Below, piece by piece: positions 8,845 through 15,528 of a stretch of DNA of 29,511 nucleotides (position 1 is the first letter of the stretch; every line of letters starts with the position of its first letter). Source of the stretch: JBBRUG01 sp038247995 (GTDB lineage Bacteria; Chloroflexota; Chloroflexia; Chloroflexales; Chloroflexaceae). A program made the translations under genes and the position numbers. The notes under the pieces were generated by a model. The model saw nothing but the letters and a program-made list of their open reading frames with translations, had not been told where the DNA came from and searched no databases. Location: positions 1-29,511 of the forward strand of contig JBBRUG010000028.1 in the NCBI GenBank assembly GCA_038247995.1, in the 5' to 3' direction.

Positions 8845-10200
8845 TCACGATTCTTCAGCGGCTACTCGGCGAACGGATAGCCGTAACTCGAACACTCCGG
8901 TGACGCGGACATATTCACCCAGTTCCACATCGCCATCTTCGCTCACAGCCCGCCAGAGCGCGCCTTCCACGAAGACCATCCCTTCCGGTTCAAGGCGCTT
9001 CCGTACCTGCGCCAGACGTCCAATCAAGCCTTCCTGCCCAGTGGAAACCGGTCGGTTTCGCGTACGCAGCGCCAGAGTGATCCCCACGCCCGCCAACCCT
9101 GCCAGCAGGGCGGCAACCAGGATCACCGCCCAGGCTGCGACGGCCACGCCCGGCGCCTGGGCCGTGTCGAACAGGGTGAACGCACTAACCACGAAAATGA
9201 CCAATCCGATCACGGTTGTCGCTCCATGCGAGGCAACATACAGGTCGGCGGCAATAAATCCAAAAGCAACGAGAATACCTAGAACACTGATCCAGCGCAC
9301 CGGTAAGGCCAGAAAGCCCACCAAACTAGCCAGAAACAATGTCGCCCCAACTGCCGCTAGGAGCCCAAATGTCGGCGTTACAAGCTCGGCATAAAGCGCT
9401 ATCCCGGCCATGACCAACAACAGAAATGCGATTGTTGGATTGGCTAGGAAAAGCAGTAACTGCTCCCAGAGCGTCGGGGTGAGCACCTCGGTTGGCCGGC
9501 CAAGTGTTTGCAAGGTCCGTTCGGTGTTATCACCAAGAACCACTACTCGGCCTTCGAGCAGGGTGAGCAGTTCATCGCCATCGCGGGCGACGATCTCGAT
9601 CGCCGGCGGGTTCAGCGCAACGGCCTGGCTATTGGTCAGCACGACGCCTTCACGCACGGCCTGATCAACCCAGGCGTCACTCCGCCCGCGTTCACTGTTC
9701 CAACCCGCGATCTGCGCAACCACTTCGTCCAGGAATAATTCCCGGGTCTGGTCGGTTAGTTGCGGGTTGGGTTCAGCAAGCGGCACAGCCGCCCCAAAGC
9801 GGGTTTCAGGCGCCATCGCCGCGATATGCGCAGCGCTCAGCAACCACGAGCCGGCCGCCCCGGCATCGGTGCCCGCCGGCCCAACATAGACCACAACCGG
9901 TACTTGCGCTGCGGCGAGTTCGGCGGCAAACTCACGCACATCCCGCAGTACCGCGCCCTGGGGCGCAATCCGAATCACCAGCGCCTCAGCGCCGGCCGCT
10001 TCGGCTTCACGCAGCGCCCGCCGCAAATAGTTCACGGCGTGGCTCGACACGACATCCTCAACTTCGACCCGATAGATTGGCCCATTGATCTGGGCCCGTG
10101 CAGGTGGAACGAAGCCCACCCATATTGAACTGAGCGCGATGACAACGTAGAACAGCAGACGCGCTAGCTGCGCACCATCGCGGCGTTGCAATGCAAGCAT
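8845..10200 (-). CDS. NfeD-family membrane protein with a degenerate ClpP-like protease domain
   Basis: From ATG 10200 the protein is 451 aa: signal/membrane segment (about 14-34), a ClpP-class domain (about 40-200), five or six membrane helices (about 215-375) and a C-terminal OB-fold NfeD domain (GLIGRLAQVRKRLEPEGMVFVEGALWRAVSEDGDVELGEYVRVTGV). It is recognisable by VVVYVGPAGTDAGAAGSWLLSAAHIAAMAP (102-131) and RGRSDAWVDQAVREGVVLTNSQAV. In active NfeD proteases the corresponding strings are TPGG and AASAGTYI, the Ser being the nucleophile; here they read APQG (about 79-82) and AGAAGSWL, with Ala115 or Ala116 in place of Ser, and no obvious lysine of the Ser-Lys dyad. I infer a pseudoprotease that may only scaffold the slipin. 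Start 10200 is chosen because upstream in-frame codons overlap the divergent promoter region. Confidence 0.88.
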   Translation of the reverse strand: MLALQRRDGAQLARLLFYVVIALSSIWVGFVPPARAQINGPIYRVEVEDVVSSHAVNYLRRALREAEAAGAEALVIRIAPQGAVLRDVREFAAELAAAQVPVVVYVGPAGTDAGAAGSWLLSAAHIAAMAPETRFGAAVPLAEPNPQLTDQTRELFLDEVVAQIAGWNSERGRSDAWVDQAVREGVVLTNSQAVALNPPAIEIVARDGDELLTLLEGRVVVLGDNTERTLQTLGRPTEVLTPTLWEQLLLFLANPTIAFLLLVMAGIALYAELVTPTFGLLAAVGATLFLASLVGFLALPVRWISVLGILVAFGFIAADLYVASHGATTVIGLVIFVVSAFTLFDTAQAPGVAVAAWAVILVAALLAGLAGVGITLALRTRNRPVSTGQEGLIGRLAQVRKRLEPEGMVFVEGALWRAVSEDGDVELGEYVRVTGVFELRLSVRRVAAEES

Positions 10201-10238
10201 AATCGCCCGCTCTAGCCAAAAACTCGGATGAACTACTG

Positions 10239-10247
10239 TATAATACC
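10239..10247. promoter_or_regulatory. Overlapping divergent -10 boxes between nfeD and SURF1 genes
   Basis: The + strand reads TATAAT (10239-10244) and the - strand reads TATTAT (10247-10242). The minus box suits an nfeD transcript start near 10235; the plus box could serve the SURF1 gene. -35 elements are weak. Confidence 0.4.
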
Positions 10248-10299
10248 GCGTCTGAATGCGCACCGCAAACCGAGCATTTCTTCAGCCACCTCGATGGGG

Positions 10300-10312
10300 T
10301 ATACTAGGAGGT
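10300..10312 (+). promoter_or_regulatory. TATACT box and AGGAGG immediately before the SURF1 start
   Basis: TATACT (10300-10305) would place the transcript start at or next to ATG 10313. AGGAGG (10306-10311) is only 1 nt from that ATG, too close for a normal ribosome-binding site, so either translation is leaderless or the start differs. Confidence 0.35.
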
Positions 10313-11053
10313 ATGCACCCACTCTTGCGCGGCAGTTGGATCCCGAAGCATCTTTTTGCCGCTACCATACTCGTGATGTTGATCGTCCTCGGCTTCTGGC
10401 AACTCGATCGCCTGGAGCAGCGTCGGGCGGCGAATGCGCTTCGCTTGGCGATTGTCGATCAGAATCCGCTAACTATAACACCCACAAGTGATCCGGCGGC
10501 GCTCTTCGGGCGCAGGGTGCGGGTCAGCGGAACCTTTCGGAATGCCGAGAGTGTGATCTTGCGGGCGCGTAAATCCGATAGTGGTGTCGATGGCGTCCAT
10601 CTGCTCACGCCCTTACAGATCAGCGGCAGCGACCAGGCGGTCCTGGTCGATCGCGGCTGGATGCTGGCCGAGCAAGCCGCTCCCGCGCGCCGGGGCGCGT
10701 TTGCGGTTGATCGCGAGATAACGTTGGAAGGGATTGCCCTGCCGCCGCAGGTGCGCCCTGATGTACTGCTTGCCCCGCGCGATCTGGCATTGCCGGGCGA
10801 AACCCGGATCGATGCCTGGGTGCGCGTCGATGTCGCACGCCTCCAGGAACAGGTGGGTGCGCCGCTGCTGCCCTTCTTTGTCGAACAGTTGCCCGCCGGC
10901 TCCGGCGGATTGCCGCGCCCATCCGATCCGCGGCTGATCGGCGAAGGCCCGCACCTGAGTTATGCGCTCCAATGGTTTGCCTTCGCGGGCATGCTGATCG
11001 TCGTCTATACCGCTCTGATGCGCCAGGAGTTGCAGAAGTACCGTGTGAACTGA
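10313..11053 (+). CDS. SURF1 family cytochrome c oxidase assembly protein
   Basis: The 246-aa protein has the SURF1 layout: an N-terminal membrane helix (about 12-28) ending in GFWQLDRLEQRRAANALRL, a periplasmic domain with GVHLLTPLQISGSDQAVLVDRGWML, and a C-terminal helix after GEGPHLSYALQWFAFAGMLIVVYTALMRQE. SURF1 binds heme a and helps assemble heme a/a3 into cytochrome c oxidase subunit I, so its presence argues for aerobic respiration. The start at 10313 (MHPLLRGSWIPKH) fits the family N-terminus; an in-frame ATG at 10256 would add 19 residues that match nothing. Start signals are ambiguous, as described for the upstream boxes. No oxidase subunit genes are adjacent. Confidence 0.9.
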   Translation: MHPLLRGSWIPKHLFAATILVMLIVLGFWQLDRLEQRRAANALRLAIVDQNPLTITPTSDPAALFGRRVRVSGTFRNAESVILRARKSDSGVDGVHLLTPLQISGSDQAVLVDRGWMLAEQAAPARRGAFAVDREITLEGIALPPQVRPDVLLAPRDLALPGETRIDAWVRVDVARLQEQVGAPLLPFFVEQLPAGSGGLPRPSDPRLIGEGPHLSYALQWFAFAGMLIVVYTALMRQELQKYRVN

Positions 11054-11073
11054 GCGGATCGATTGCTCCATTC

Positions 11074-11101
11074 GCTCAGGAATCAAGGCTCAGGAATCAA
11101 G
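11074..11101. repeat. 14-bp direct tandem repeat (2 x 7 nt)
   Basis: GCTCAGGAATCAAG occurs twice head to tail, exactly, starting at 11074 and 11088, just upstream of the AAAGGGG ribosome-binding site of the next gene. It contains GGAATC, close to the inverse of the GAATCCT heptamer seen elsewhere. Confidence 0.85.
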
Positions 11102-11116
11102 CATTAAAGGGGTTCT

Positions 11117-12073
11117 ATGTCGCGCTGGATCTCCGCTCGGTCAGTTATGGCGCTGGTTTGGATCGCCGGTATGTTGCTCAGCCTTGCCGGTTGCGCCCGG
11201 CCGACGCCGCCGGTTGCTGAGGCTGCGCCCGTCGCCATTCCCACGGTACAGCCGGTGATCCAGCCTTCGGTTACGCCGGTACCCACGCCATTCCCAACGG
11301 CGACCCCAGCGCCTGAGCCGACGCCGACGCCTGCCGGGCCGGTCTACCTGGAAGGTGATGCGGCGCCGGCAATGCCGGGTGAACTGGCGATGCGCACCTA
11401 TAGCCTTGATCTGTACCGCAGTTCCGGCGGCCTAGAGGCGGAGGTAGTGCAGGCGCTGGGCCTGGAAGCCGAAGCGGCGATCGTTGCAGGCAGCCAGATC
11501 GTCGGCGAGTTCCTGAGCGGGCGGGTCAGCATCAGTTTTGAACCGCCGCAGCGCGGCCCGTGCGCAATTCGCGGCATTACGCTTTCGAACGAGCGCAAGA
11601 TTCGGCTGTTCTACGGGCCGGAGACCGACCCGCAACGGGTGCTGGGCATTCTGGCTCACGAACTGTTCCACCAGCTTCAGCGTGATTATTATGGCGAGCG
11701 AGATCACCGCAAAGCCGATGTGATTTTGTTGGAGGGTATGGCCGTTTGGGGCACTGCCGACTATTTTCGCCAGCCCGACGGGCGGCCGCTCTACCAGCAT
11801 CGGGTGAAGGAGGCTGAGGCGCGCGGCGAACTGCTGCCGCTGACAACCAGCCTACAAGCTGATTGCCGCACCACAACGCGCAACAATATCTACAATCAGT
11901 GGGCTTCGTTTGTGGAGTTTCTCGTTGTTACCTACGGGCGCGAACAACTCGACGCGCTATATCGCAGTTCGAGCGGACGCCCGGCGGGATCGTCGAACTG
12001 GCCGGCGGTATACGGCCAATCGCTTGCCGAGCTTGAACAGGCCTGGCTGGCGTGGCTTGCACAACAACCCTGA
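11117..12073 (+). CDS. Lipoprotein with HExxH metallopeptidase motif (peptidase MA-like)
   Basis: The 318-aa protein starts with a lipoprotein signal peptide (MSRWISARSVMALVWIAGMLLSLAGC, lipid-modified Cys26), followed by a Pro/Thr-rich linker to about residue 73 that would hold the domain away from the membrane. The mature domain contains LAHELFHQLQRD: His181, Glu182 and His185 form an HExxH zinc site, and LLEGMAVW at 204-211 supplies Glu206 as the likely third ligand, the arrangement of gluzincin/peptidase MA-like proteins. I infer a surface-anchored zinc metalloprotease; the substrate is unknown. AAAGGGG precedes the ATG at suitable distance. It lies between SURF1 and a thioredoxin gene with a separate promoter, so it may be transcribed with SURF1. 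Confidence 0.8.
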   Translation: MSRWISARSVMALVWIAGMLLSLAGCARPTPPVAEAAPVAIPTVQPVIQPSVTPVPTPFPTATPAPEPTPTPAGPVYLEGDAAPAMPGELAMRTYSLDLYRSSGGLEAEVVQALGLEAEAAIVAGSQIVGEFLSGRVSISFEPPQRGPCAIRGITLSNERKIRLFYGPETDPQRVLGILAHELFHQLQRDYYGERDHRKADVILLEGMAVWGTADYFRQPDGRPLYQHRVKEAEARGELLPLTTSLQADCRTTTRNNIYNQWASFVEFLVVTYGREQLDALYRSSSGRPAGSSNWPAVYGQSLAELEQAWLAWLAQQP

Positions 12074-12078
12074 GGATC

Positions 12079-12087
12079 TGCTATACT
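12079..12087 (+). promoter_or_regulatory. Extended -10 promoter TGCTATACT for the thioredoxin gene
   Basis: TG-N-TATACT lies 6 nt after the preceding stop codon and is followed by a run of eight G residues (12089-12096). The predicted leader, starting near 12094, contains the AGCAGGC heptamer repeat. Confidence 0.55.
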
Positions 12088-12103
12088 AGGGGGGGGTATC
12101 TAA

Positions 12104-12124
12104 AGCAGGCAGCAGGTAGCCGGC
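12104..12124. repeat. Three heptamer units AGCAGGC / AGCAGGT / AGCCGGC
   Basis: A short degenerate period-7 array in the predicted 5' leader of the thioredoxin gene, ending about 40 nt before the AGGAGA ribosome-binding site. Confidence 0.6.
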
Positions 12125-12180
12125 GGCGGAGTGGAACGCGCGCGTTTTGCAGGGTGCCTTTTGATTGAATAGGAGACACT

Positions 12181-13038
12181 ATGCTTGGCACCGATCAGCC
12201 TAATGCAGGTGCGCCGATTGCCGGCCCGGTGTTTGATGTCACCGAGCAGACGTTCGAGCGCGATGTGATCGCCCGCTCGCATGATGTACCGGTTGTGGTG
12301 GATTTCTGGGCGCCCTGGTGCGGCCCATGCCGCTCACTCGGGCCAACCCTAGAGCGCCTCGCCGCAGAGGCCAAGGGCGACTGGGTGCTGGCGAAGTTGA
12401 ACACCGATCAGAATCAGCGCCTGGCGCAGATGTTCGGTATTCAGAGCATTCCGGCGGTCAAAGCGATCAAAGACGGTAAAATTGTCGAGCAGTTTGTCGG
12501 CGCATTGCCCGAAGGCCAGGTACGCACCTGGCTAAAAAAGTTCGTCGGTGACCCGAGCGACGATATGGTTGTGGCAGCCGAGGCATTGGAGGCGAGCGAT
12601 CCTCGTGAGGCCGCTGCACGCTACCGGCTGATTCTCGGTGAACAGCCCGATAACACGACGGCGCTGTTCAACCTCGGGCGGCTCCTGGTGCTGCAAGGCG
12701 AGCCGGAAGGGGTAGCGACCTTGCGGCAGATGCCGCCGGCGGCGCCGTTTTATGCGCGTGCTCAAGCGCTGCTGCCGCTCGTCGAGTTCTTTGCCCTGGC
12801 CGACAGCGCCCCGGTGAACGGCGGCGGCAGCCAAGCCCGTTATATTGGCGCCGCACGCAGCGCACGGGCCGGCGAGATGCGCGCCGCTCTCGACGATCTG
12901 CTGTCAATTGTGATGCACGATCGGGCGTTTGGTGAGGATGCCGCTCGCAAGACGCTGCTCGGCTTGCTCGCTGCACTGGGCGATGATCACCAGCTTACTG
13001 GGGAGTATCGCCGTAAACTTGCCAGTGCTCTGTTCTAG
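12181..13038 (+). CDS. CnoX/YbbN-type thioredoxin-TPR co-chaperone
   Basis: The 285-aa protein is a thioredoxin domain (residues ~15-125) with the full WAPWCGPC active site (Cys47, Cys50) and a cis-proline in SIPAV, fused to a TPR tail (~130-285) beginning AAEALEASDPREAAARYRLILGEQPDNTTALFNLGRLL. That fusion and length define CnoX/YbbN, which in E. coli protects folding proteins from oxidation and hands them to GroEL. E. coli CnoX has an altered SxxC site and is not a reductase, whereas the site here is a complete CGPC, so thiol-disulfide activity is likely. AGGAGA lies 6-7 nt before the ATG. The gene has its own promoter and is followed by a strong terminator. Confidence 0.9.
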   Translation: MLGTDQPNAGAPIAGPVFDVTEQTFERDVIARSHDVPVVVDFWAPWCGPCRSLGPTLERLAAEAKGDWVLAKLNTDQNQRLAQMFGIQSIPAVKAIKDGKIVEQFVGALPEGQVRTWLKKFVGDPSDDMVVAAEALEASDPREAAARYRLILGEQPDNTTALFNLGRLLVLQGEPEGVATLRQMPPAAPFYARAQALLPLVEFFALADSAPVNGGGSQARYIGAARSARAGEMRAALDDLLSIVMHDRAFGEDAARKTLLGLLAALGDDHQLTGEYRRKLASALF

Positions 13039-13131
13039 CGCACTGAGCAAAATGCTTGAGCCACTGCGGCCACTGAACTGGGTGGCTCGCTGCGCTGAGC
13101 AACACGATTGCGTGGCAGTGGTACAAAAAAA

Positions 13132-13164
13132 GGCAGGTTGCCCAGCGCAGCCAGGCAACCTGCC
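13132..13164 (-). terminator. Terminator hairpin for the response-regulator gene
   Basis: GGCAGGTTGCC (13132-13142) pairs perfectly with GGCAACCTGCC (13154-13164). Read on the minus strand it is followed by a seven-T run (13131-13125), so it terminates the leftward gene. Confidence 0.8.
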
Positions 13165-13169
13165 CCAAC

Positions 13170-13201
13170 AAAAAGGCCGCCCTGCTCAGGGCGCCTTTTT
13201 T
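13170..13201 (+). terminator. Rho-independent terminator for the thioredoxin gene
   Basis: AAAAAGGC-C-GCCCTG pairs with CAGGGCGCCTTTTT across a two-base turn, with one bulged C, followed by six T residues. A-rich bases on the left make it partly bidirectional. Confidence 0.85.
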
Positions 13202-13209
13202 ATTTCCAC

Positions 13210-13626
13210 TTATGAGCCGTTCACTTCACGGGCGGCGACAGGCAGCAGGCGGCGAACCGCATCAACCAACTCATCCATAAAAAACGGCTTGCTGAGGTAG
13301 ATATCAACGCCAAGCGCGCGCGCTTCACGGCGCAATTCAGGCGAATCATAGGCGGTGACGAGCAATGTCGGCACGCGTGAACCGCCGCTGATTAACTGCT
13401 CAACCATTCGCAACCCGGTCATCCCGCGCAGATTGTAGTCAGTCATCAGAATGTCGAAGGGTTGTTCGGCCCAAAGTTCAAGCCCCTCTTCAGCGCTGAG
13501 AGCGCTCGCGAACGTATAGGGTACACCAAGCTCTGGGAGCGAGAGCTCGATAATCCGGCCAATGTGATTGTCATCCTCAACGAGCAGGATGCGGATGGGT
13601 TCAGAAGATGATGCTTCGGCGGTCAT
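13210..13626 (-). CDS. Single-domain response regulator (CheY-like receiver)
   Basis: The 138-aa protein is one receiver domain: acidic cluster Glu17-Asp18-Asp19 in ILLVEDDN, phospho-accepting Asp63 in DILMTDYNLRG, Thr91 in LLVTAYDS and Lys113 in IYLSKPF. There is no output domain, so it must act by protein contact, as CheY- or Spo0F-like proteins do. ATG 13626 is chosen over in-frame codons further upstream because GGAGAGG lies 4-5 nt before it and the receiver fold starts soon after. No histidine kinase is in the window. It is divergent from the carotenoid gene, with a 241-nt shared regulatory region. Confidence 0.92.
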   Translation of the reverse strand: MTAEASSSEPIRILLVEDDNHIGRIIELSLPELGVPYTFASALSAEEGLELWAEQPFDILMTDYNLRGMTGLRMVEQLISGGSRVPTLLVTAYDSPELRREARALGVDIYLSKPFFMDELVDAVRRLLPVAAREVNGS

Positions 13627-13702
13627 ATGCCTCTCCAAGCAGGCGTCGTCATTGTCGTCTGACCTGTTGAGAATTGAGTGCGATAGCAACGCAGGTCGGC
13701 GC

Positions 13703-13714
13703 TATTGGCCAATA
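13703..13714. promoter_or_regulatory. 12-bp perfect palindrome TATTGGCCAATA, possible operator
   Basis: The palindrome lies between the divergent response-regulator and carotenoid genes, just downstream of the predicted minus-strand start site. It is a candidate operator; no cognate regulator is known. Confidence 0.4.
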
Positions 13715-13729
13715 AAGTTTTGGAATATG

Positions 13730-13759
13730 AGTGTACCATACTACTGCCAGGCACGGCAA
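13730..13759 (-). promoter_or_regulatory. Promoter of the response-regulator gene
   Basis: On the minus strand TTGCCG (13759-13754), an 18-nt spacer and TACACT (13735-13730), with TGG just upstream of the -10. This predicts a leader of about 95 nt. Confidence 0.45.
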
Positions 13760-13795
13760 GTAAAAGGATTGTTAGCTAAGGGCGGTTTAGCCGCT

Positions 13796-13824
13796 TTGAC
13801 AGGCCGAAAAACCACGTTTATACT
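13796..13824 (+). promoter_or_regulatory. Strong sigma-70 promoter of the carotenoid gene
   Basis: TTGACA (13796-13801), exactly 17 nt, TATACT (13819-13824). This is one of the two best promoters in the window; transcription should begin near 13831, 37 nt before the ATG. Confidence 0.8.
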
Positions 13825-13867
13825 TACAGAAGGGCTACAGTTCTGTCATAAAGGAAATCGCACTTCT

Positions 13868-14740
13868 ATGCAGTCGAATGTGTTCCGTTTGCGGATCGTG
13901 CTTTATGCACTCTTCAGCATCTATGTGTTACTTTATCCCGGTTCGCTTACGCTTGTGGCCATGGATCGGGTGCCGGTTTGGGGCACCTGGATGGGTGGGG
14001 CGCTGTTGATTCTTCAGGGTTCGCTGATGGGCGTCTGGCTGACGGTGAATTATGGGCGTTGGGGTTTTACTGCTTCGGGGTTGATCCTGTTCCTCGCGTG
14101 GGCGGTCGAACATATTGGGGCGACAACCGGCTTTCCGTTCGGAAGTTATACCTATACCGATGTGCTGCAACCGCAGATTTTTGGGGTTGTGCCGCTGGCA
14201 ATTCCCTTCGCCTGGCTGCTGATCGTTTCGGCGGCGGTCGGGGCGAGTGAGTTGGTGCTCGTGCGTGATCGCCGCGATCCAGCCGGCGCGGCACGGGTAA
14301 GCCTGAGCAAGGTGTTGATGGCGGCCTCATTTGCATTGTTACTTGACGTAACAATTGAGCCGTTTGCGGTTAACATTAACCGCTACTGGGTTTGGGGGGA
14401 AGCTTCCGGCAGTACCTACTACGGCATCCCGATGTCGAATTTTGTGGCCTGGTGGTTCACCAGTTTGCTGCTCTCGTGGGTGCTGCTTTGGCAGCGCAGT
14501 GCGGCGGCGCGCGCGCTACGCTATGGGCCGGTTGGCGTTGGTCGGGCGATGCATTGGCCCTGGTTGCCGCTCGCATTGTATTTGTCGAACCTGACCATGT
14601 TTGTGGTGGTGAACCTCGCACGTGGCCAGGCCGCAGCGGCGCTGATCGGCGCGGCGATTATGCTCTTCCTCGCCGGTGCCTGGTTGTTCCCGCGCATGAT
14701 GCGGCGCATGCGCCGGGGCTCCGAGGAGGCGGGAGCCTAA
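13868..14740 (+). CDS. CruF-like carotenoid biosynthesis membrane protein
   Basis: The 290-aa protein has about seven membrane helices and the signature of the carotenoid-synthesis membrane family (Pfam Caroten_synth, formerly DUF422): FLAWAVEHIGATTGFPFGSYTYTD (about 75-98), ALLLDVTIEPFAVNINRYWVW and SNFVAWWFTSLLLSWV. CruF members hydrate the psi end of gamma-carotene or lycopene (1',2'-hydratase), the first step to the hydroxy-carotenoid glucosides of green filamentous phototrophs; related archaeal and haloarchaeal members act in C50 carotenoid synthesis. The start at 13868 follows the strong promoter; AGGAAA lies a rather long 10 nt upstream. No glycosyltransferase (CruC) follows. The family is sure; the exact reaction is inferred. 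Confidence 0.85.
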   Translation: MQSNVFRLRIVLYALFSIYVLLYPGSLTLVAMDRVPVWGTWMGGALLILQGSLMGVWLTVNYGRWGFTASGLILFLAWAVEHIGATTGFPFGSYTYTDVLQPQIFGVVPLAIPFAWLLIVSAAVGASELVLVRDRRDPAGAARVSLSKVLMAASFALLLDVTIEPFAVNINRYWVWGEASGSTYYGIPMSNFVAWWFTSLLLSWVLLWQRSAAARALRYGPVGVGRAMHWPWLPLALYLSNLTMFVVVNLARGQAAAALIGAAIMLFLAGAWLFPRMMRRMRRGSEEAGA

Positions 14741-14761
14741 TGCACGCCAAAGGGCAAAATG

Positions 14762-14802
14762 ATCACTCAGCCGGATCGCTTGCAGCGATCCGGCTGAGTG
14801 AT
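14762..14802. terminator. Perfect 18-bp stem-loop after the carotenoid gene
   Basis: Arms 14762-14779 and 14785-14802 are exact reverse complements (ATCACTCAGCCGGATCGC and its complement) around a 5-nt loop. No T-run follows, so termination could be rho-assisted or the hairpin may stabilise the 3' end. It ends just 11 nt before the next -35 box. Confidence 0.65.
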
Positions 14803-14812
14803 GTATCTGGAT

Positions 14813-14841
14813 TTGACAATCAGTAGACCGATTGGTATATT
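14813..14841 (+). promoter_or_regulatory. Strong sigma-70 promoter of the DsbA-like operon
   Basis: TTGACA (14813-14818), 17 nt, TATATT (14836-14841), with TGG before the -10. The predicted start is near 14848. Confidence 0.8.
14824..14839. promoter_or_regulatory. NemR-like TetR-family operator overlapping the -10 box
   Basis: TAGACC-GATT-GGTATA differs in one base from the NemR box TAGACC-N4-GGTCTA. It covers most of the spacer and part of the -10 element, a position suited to repression. No TetR-family gene is in the window, so the regulator would be encoded elsewhere. Confidence 0.5.
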
Positions 14842-14880
14842 GCTCATGGATCCGTGTTTATGGCAAGGAGCGTTTGTCCC

Positions 14881-15528
14881 ATGCGCGATGCTGAGACCTT
14901 GATCTATGGCTTTGACCCGCTCTGTGGTTGGTGTTTTGCGTTCCGTCCGAGTATGGCCGCGTTGCGCACGGCGTATCCCAGTTTGCCGATTGCGCTGCGT
15001 TATGGTGGCCTGGTGACGGGCGAGCGGGTGGCGCCGATCGCGCAAACGCGCGATTATCTGATCAATGGCCTGGAGCAAGTGCGGCGTACGGCTGGTGTAG
15101 CGGCCGGCGTGGCGTTTTATGAGGAATTGCTGGCCGAAGGCACGTATGTAAGCAACTCGGAACCGCCTTGCCGGGCGGTCTGGGTGATGGAACAACTGGC
15201 GCCGCAGGCAGCCTATGCCTTCGCCGATAGCTTGCCTGAAGCATTGTATGTTCACGGGCAACCCCTCGACGACCCCGTATTGTTGAGCGCCCTCGCCAAA
15301 GCACATGGCGTTGATAGCGGGGCGTTCGTGGAATTGTGGCAGAGCGACGCGGCGCGTGCGGCAACCCAAGCGGCGTTTGCGCAAGCCCAACGCGCCGGCT
15401 TTACGACCTACCCTACCGTTGTCTATCAGCGTGGTTATCAGCATGTCCTGGTAGTGCGCGGCTTTATGCCCCCCGAGCAGTTTGTCGAGCGCATCGGCGC
15501 GCTACGGGAGATGGAGGTATTGCCATGA
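14881..15528 (+). CDS. DsbA-family thiol-disulfide protein (COG3531-like)
   Basis: The 215-aa protein is a thioredoxin fold with an inserted helical domain. LIYGFDPLCGWCFAF places a CGWC redox pair at Cys15/Cys18, and TTYPTVVYQ near residue 178 supplies the cis-proline. The C-terminal GFMPPEQFVERI is typical of DsbA/FrnE-like cytoplasmic proteins. There is no signal peptide, so it acts in the cytoplasm, perhaps as a disulfide reductase or isomerase. ATG 14881 is chosen because AAGGAG (14865-14870) lies 10 nt upstream; in-frame GTG 14854 and ATG 14860 lie too near the predicted transcript start and before the ribosome-binding site. The next gene overlaps it by 4 nt (ATGA), so the two are translationally coupled. 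The promoter carries a NemR-like operator, suggesting induction by electrophiles or oxidants. Confidence 0.85.
   Translation: MRDAETLIYGFDPLCGWCFAFRPSMAALRTAYPSLPIALRYGGLVTGERVAPIAQTRDYLINGLEQVRRTAGVAAGVAFYEELLAEGTYVSNSEPPCRAVWVMEQLAPQAAYAFADSLPEALYVHGQPLDDPVLLSALAKAHGVDSGAFVELWQSDAARAATQAAFAQAQRAGFTTYPTVVYQRGYQHVLVVRGFMPPEQFVERIGALREMEVLP

Noticed and set aside
13568..13867. N-terminal extension of the carotenoid protein from an in-frame start at 13568
   Set aside because: It would run antisense through the response-regulator gene and over the TTGACA-N17-TATACT promoter; family members begin near the ATG at 13868.
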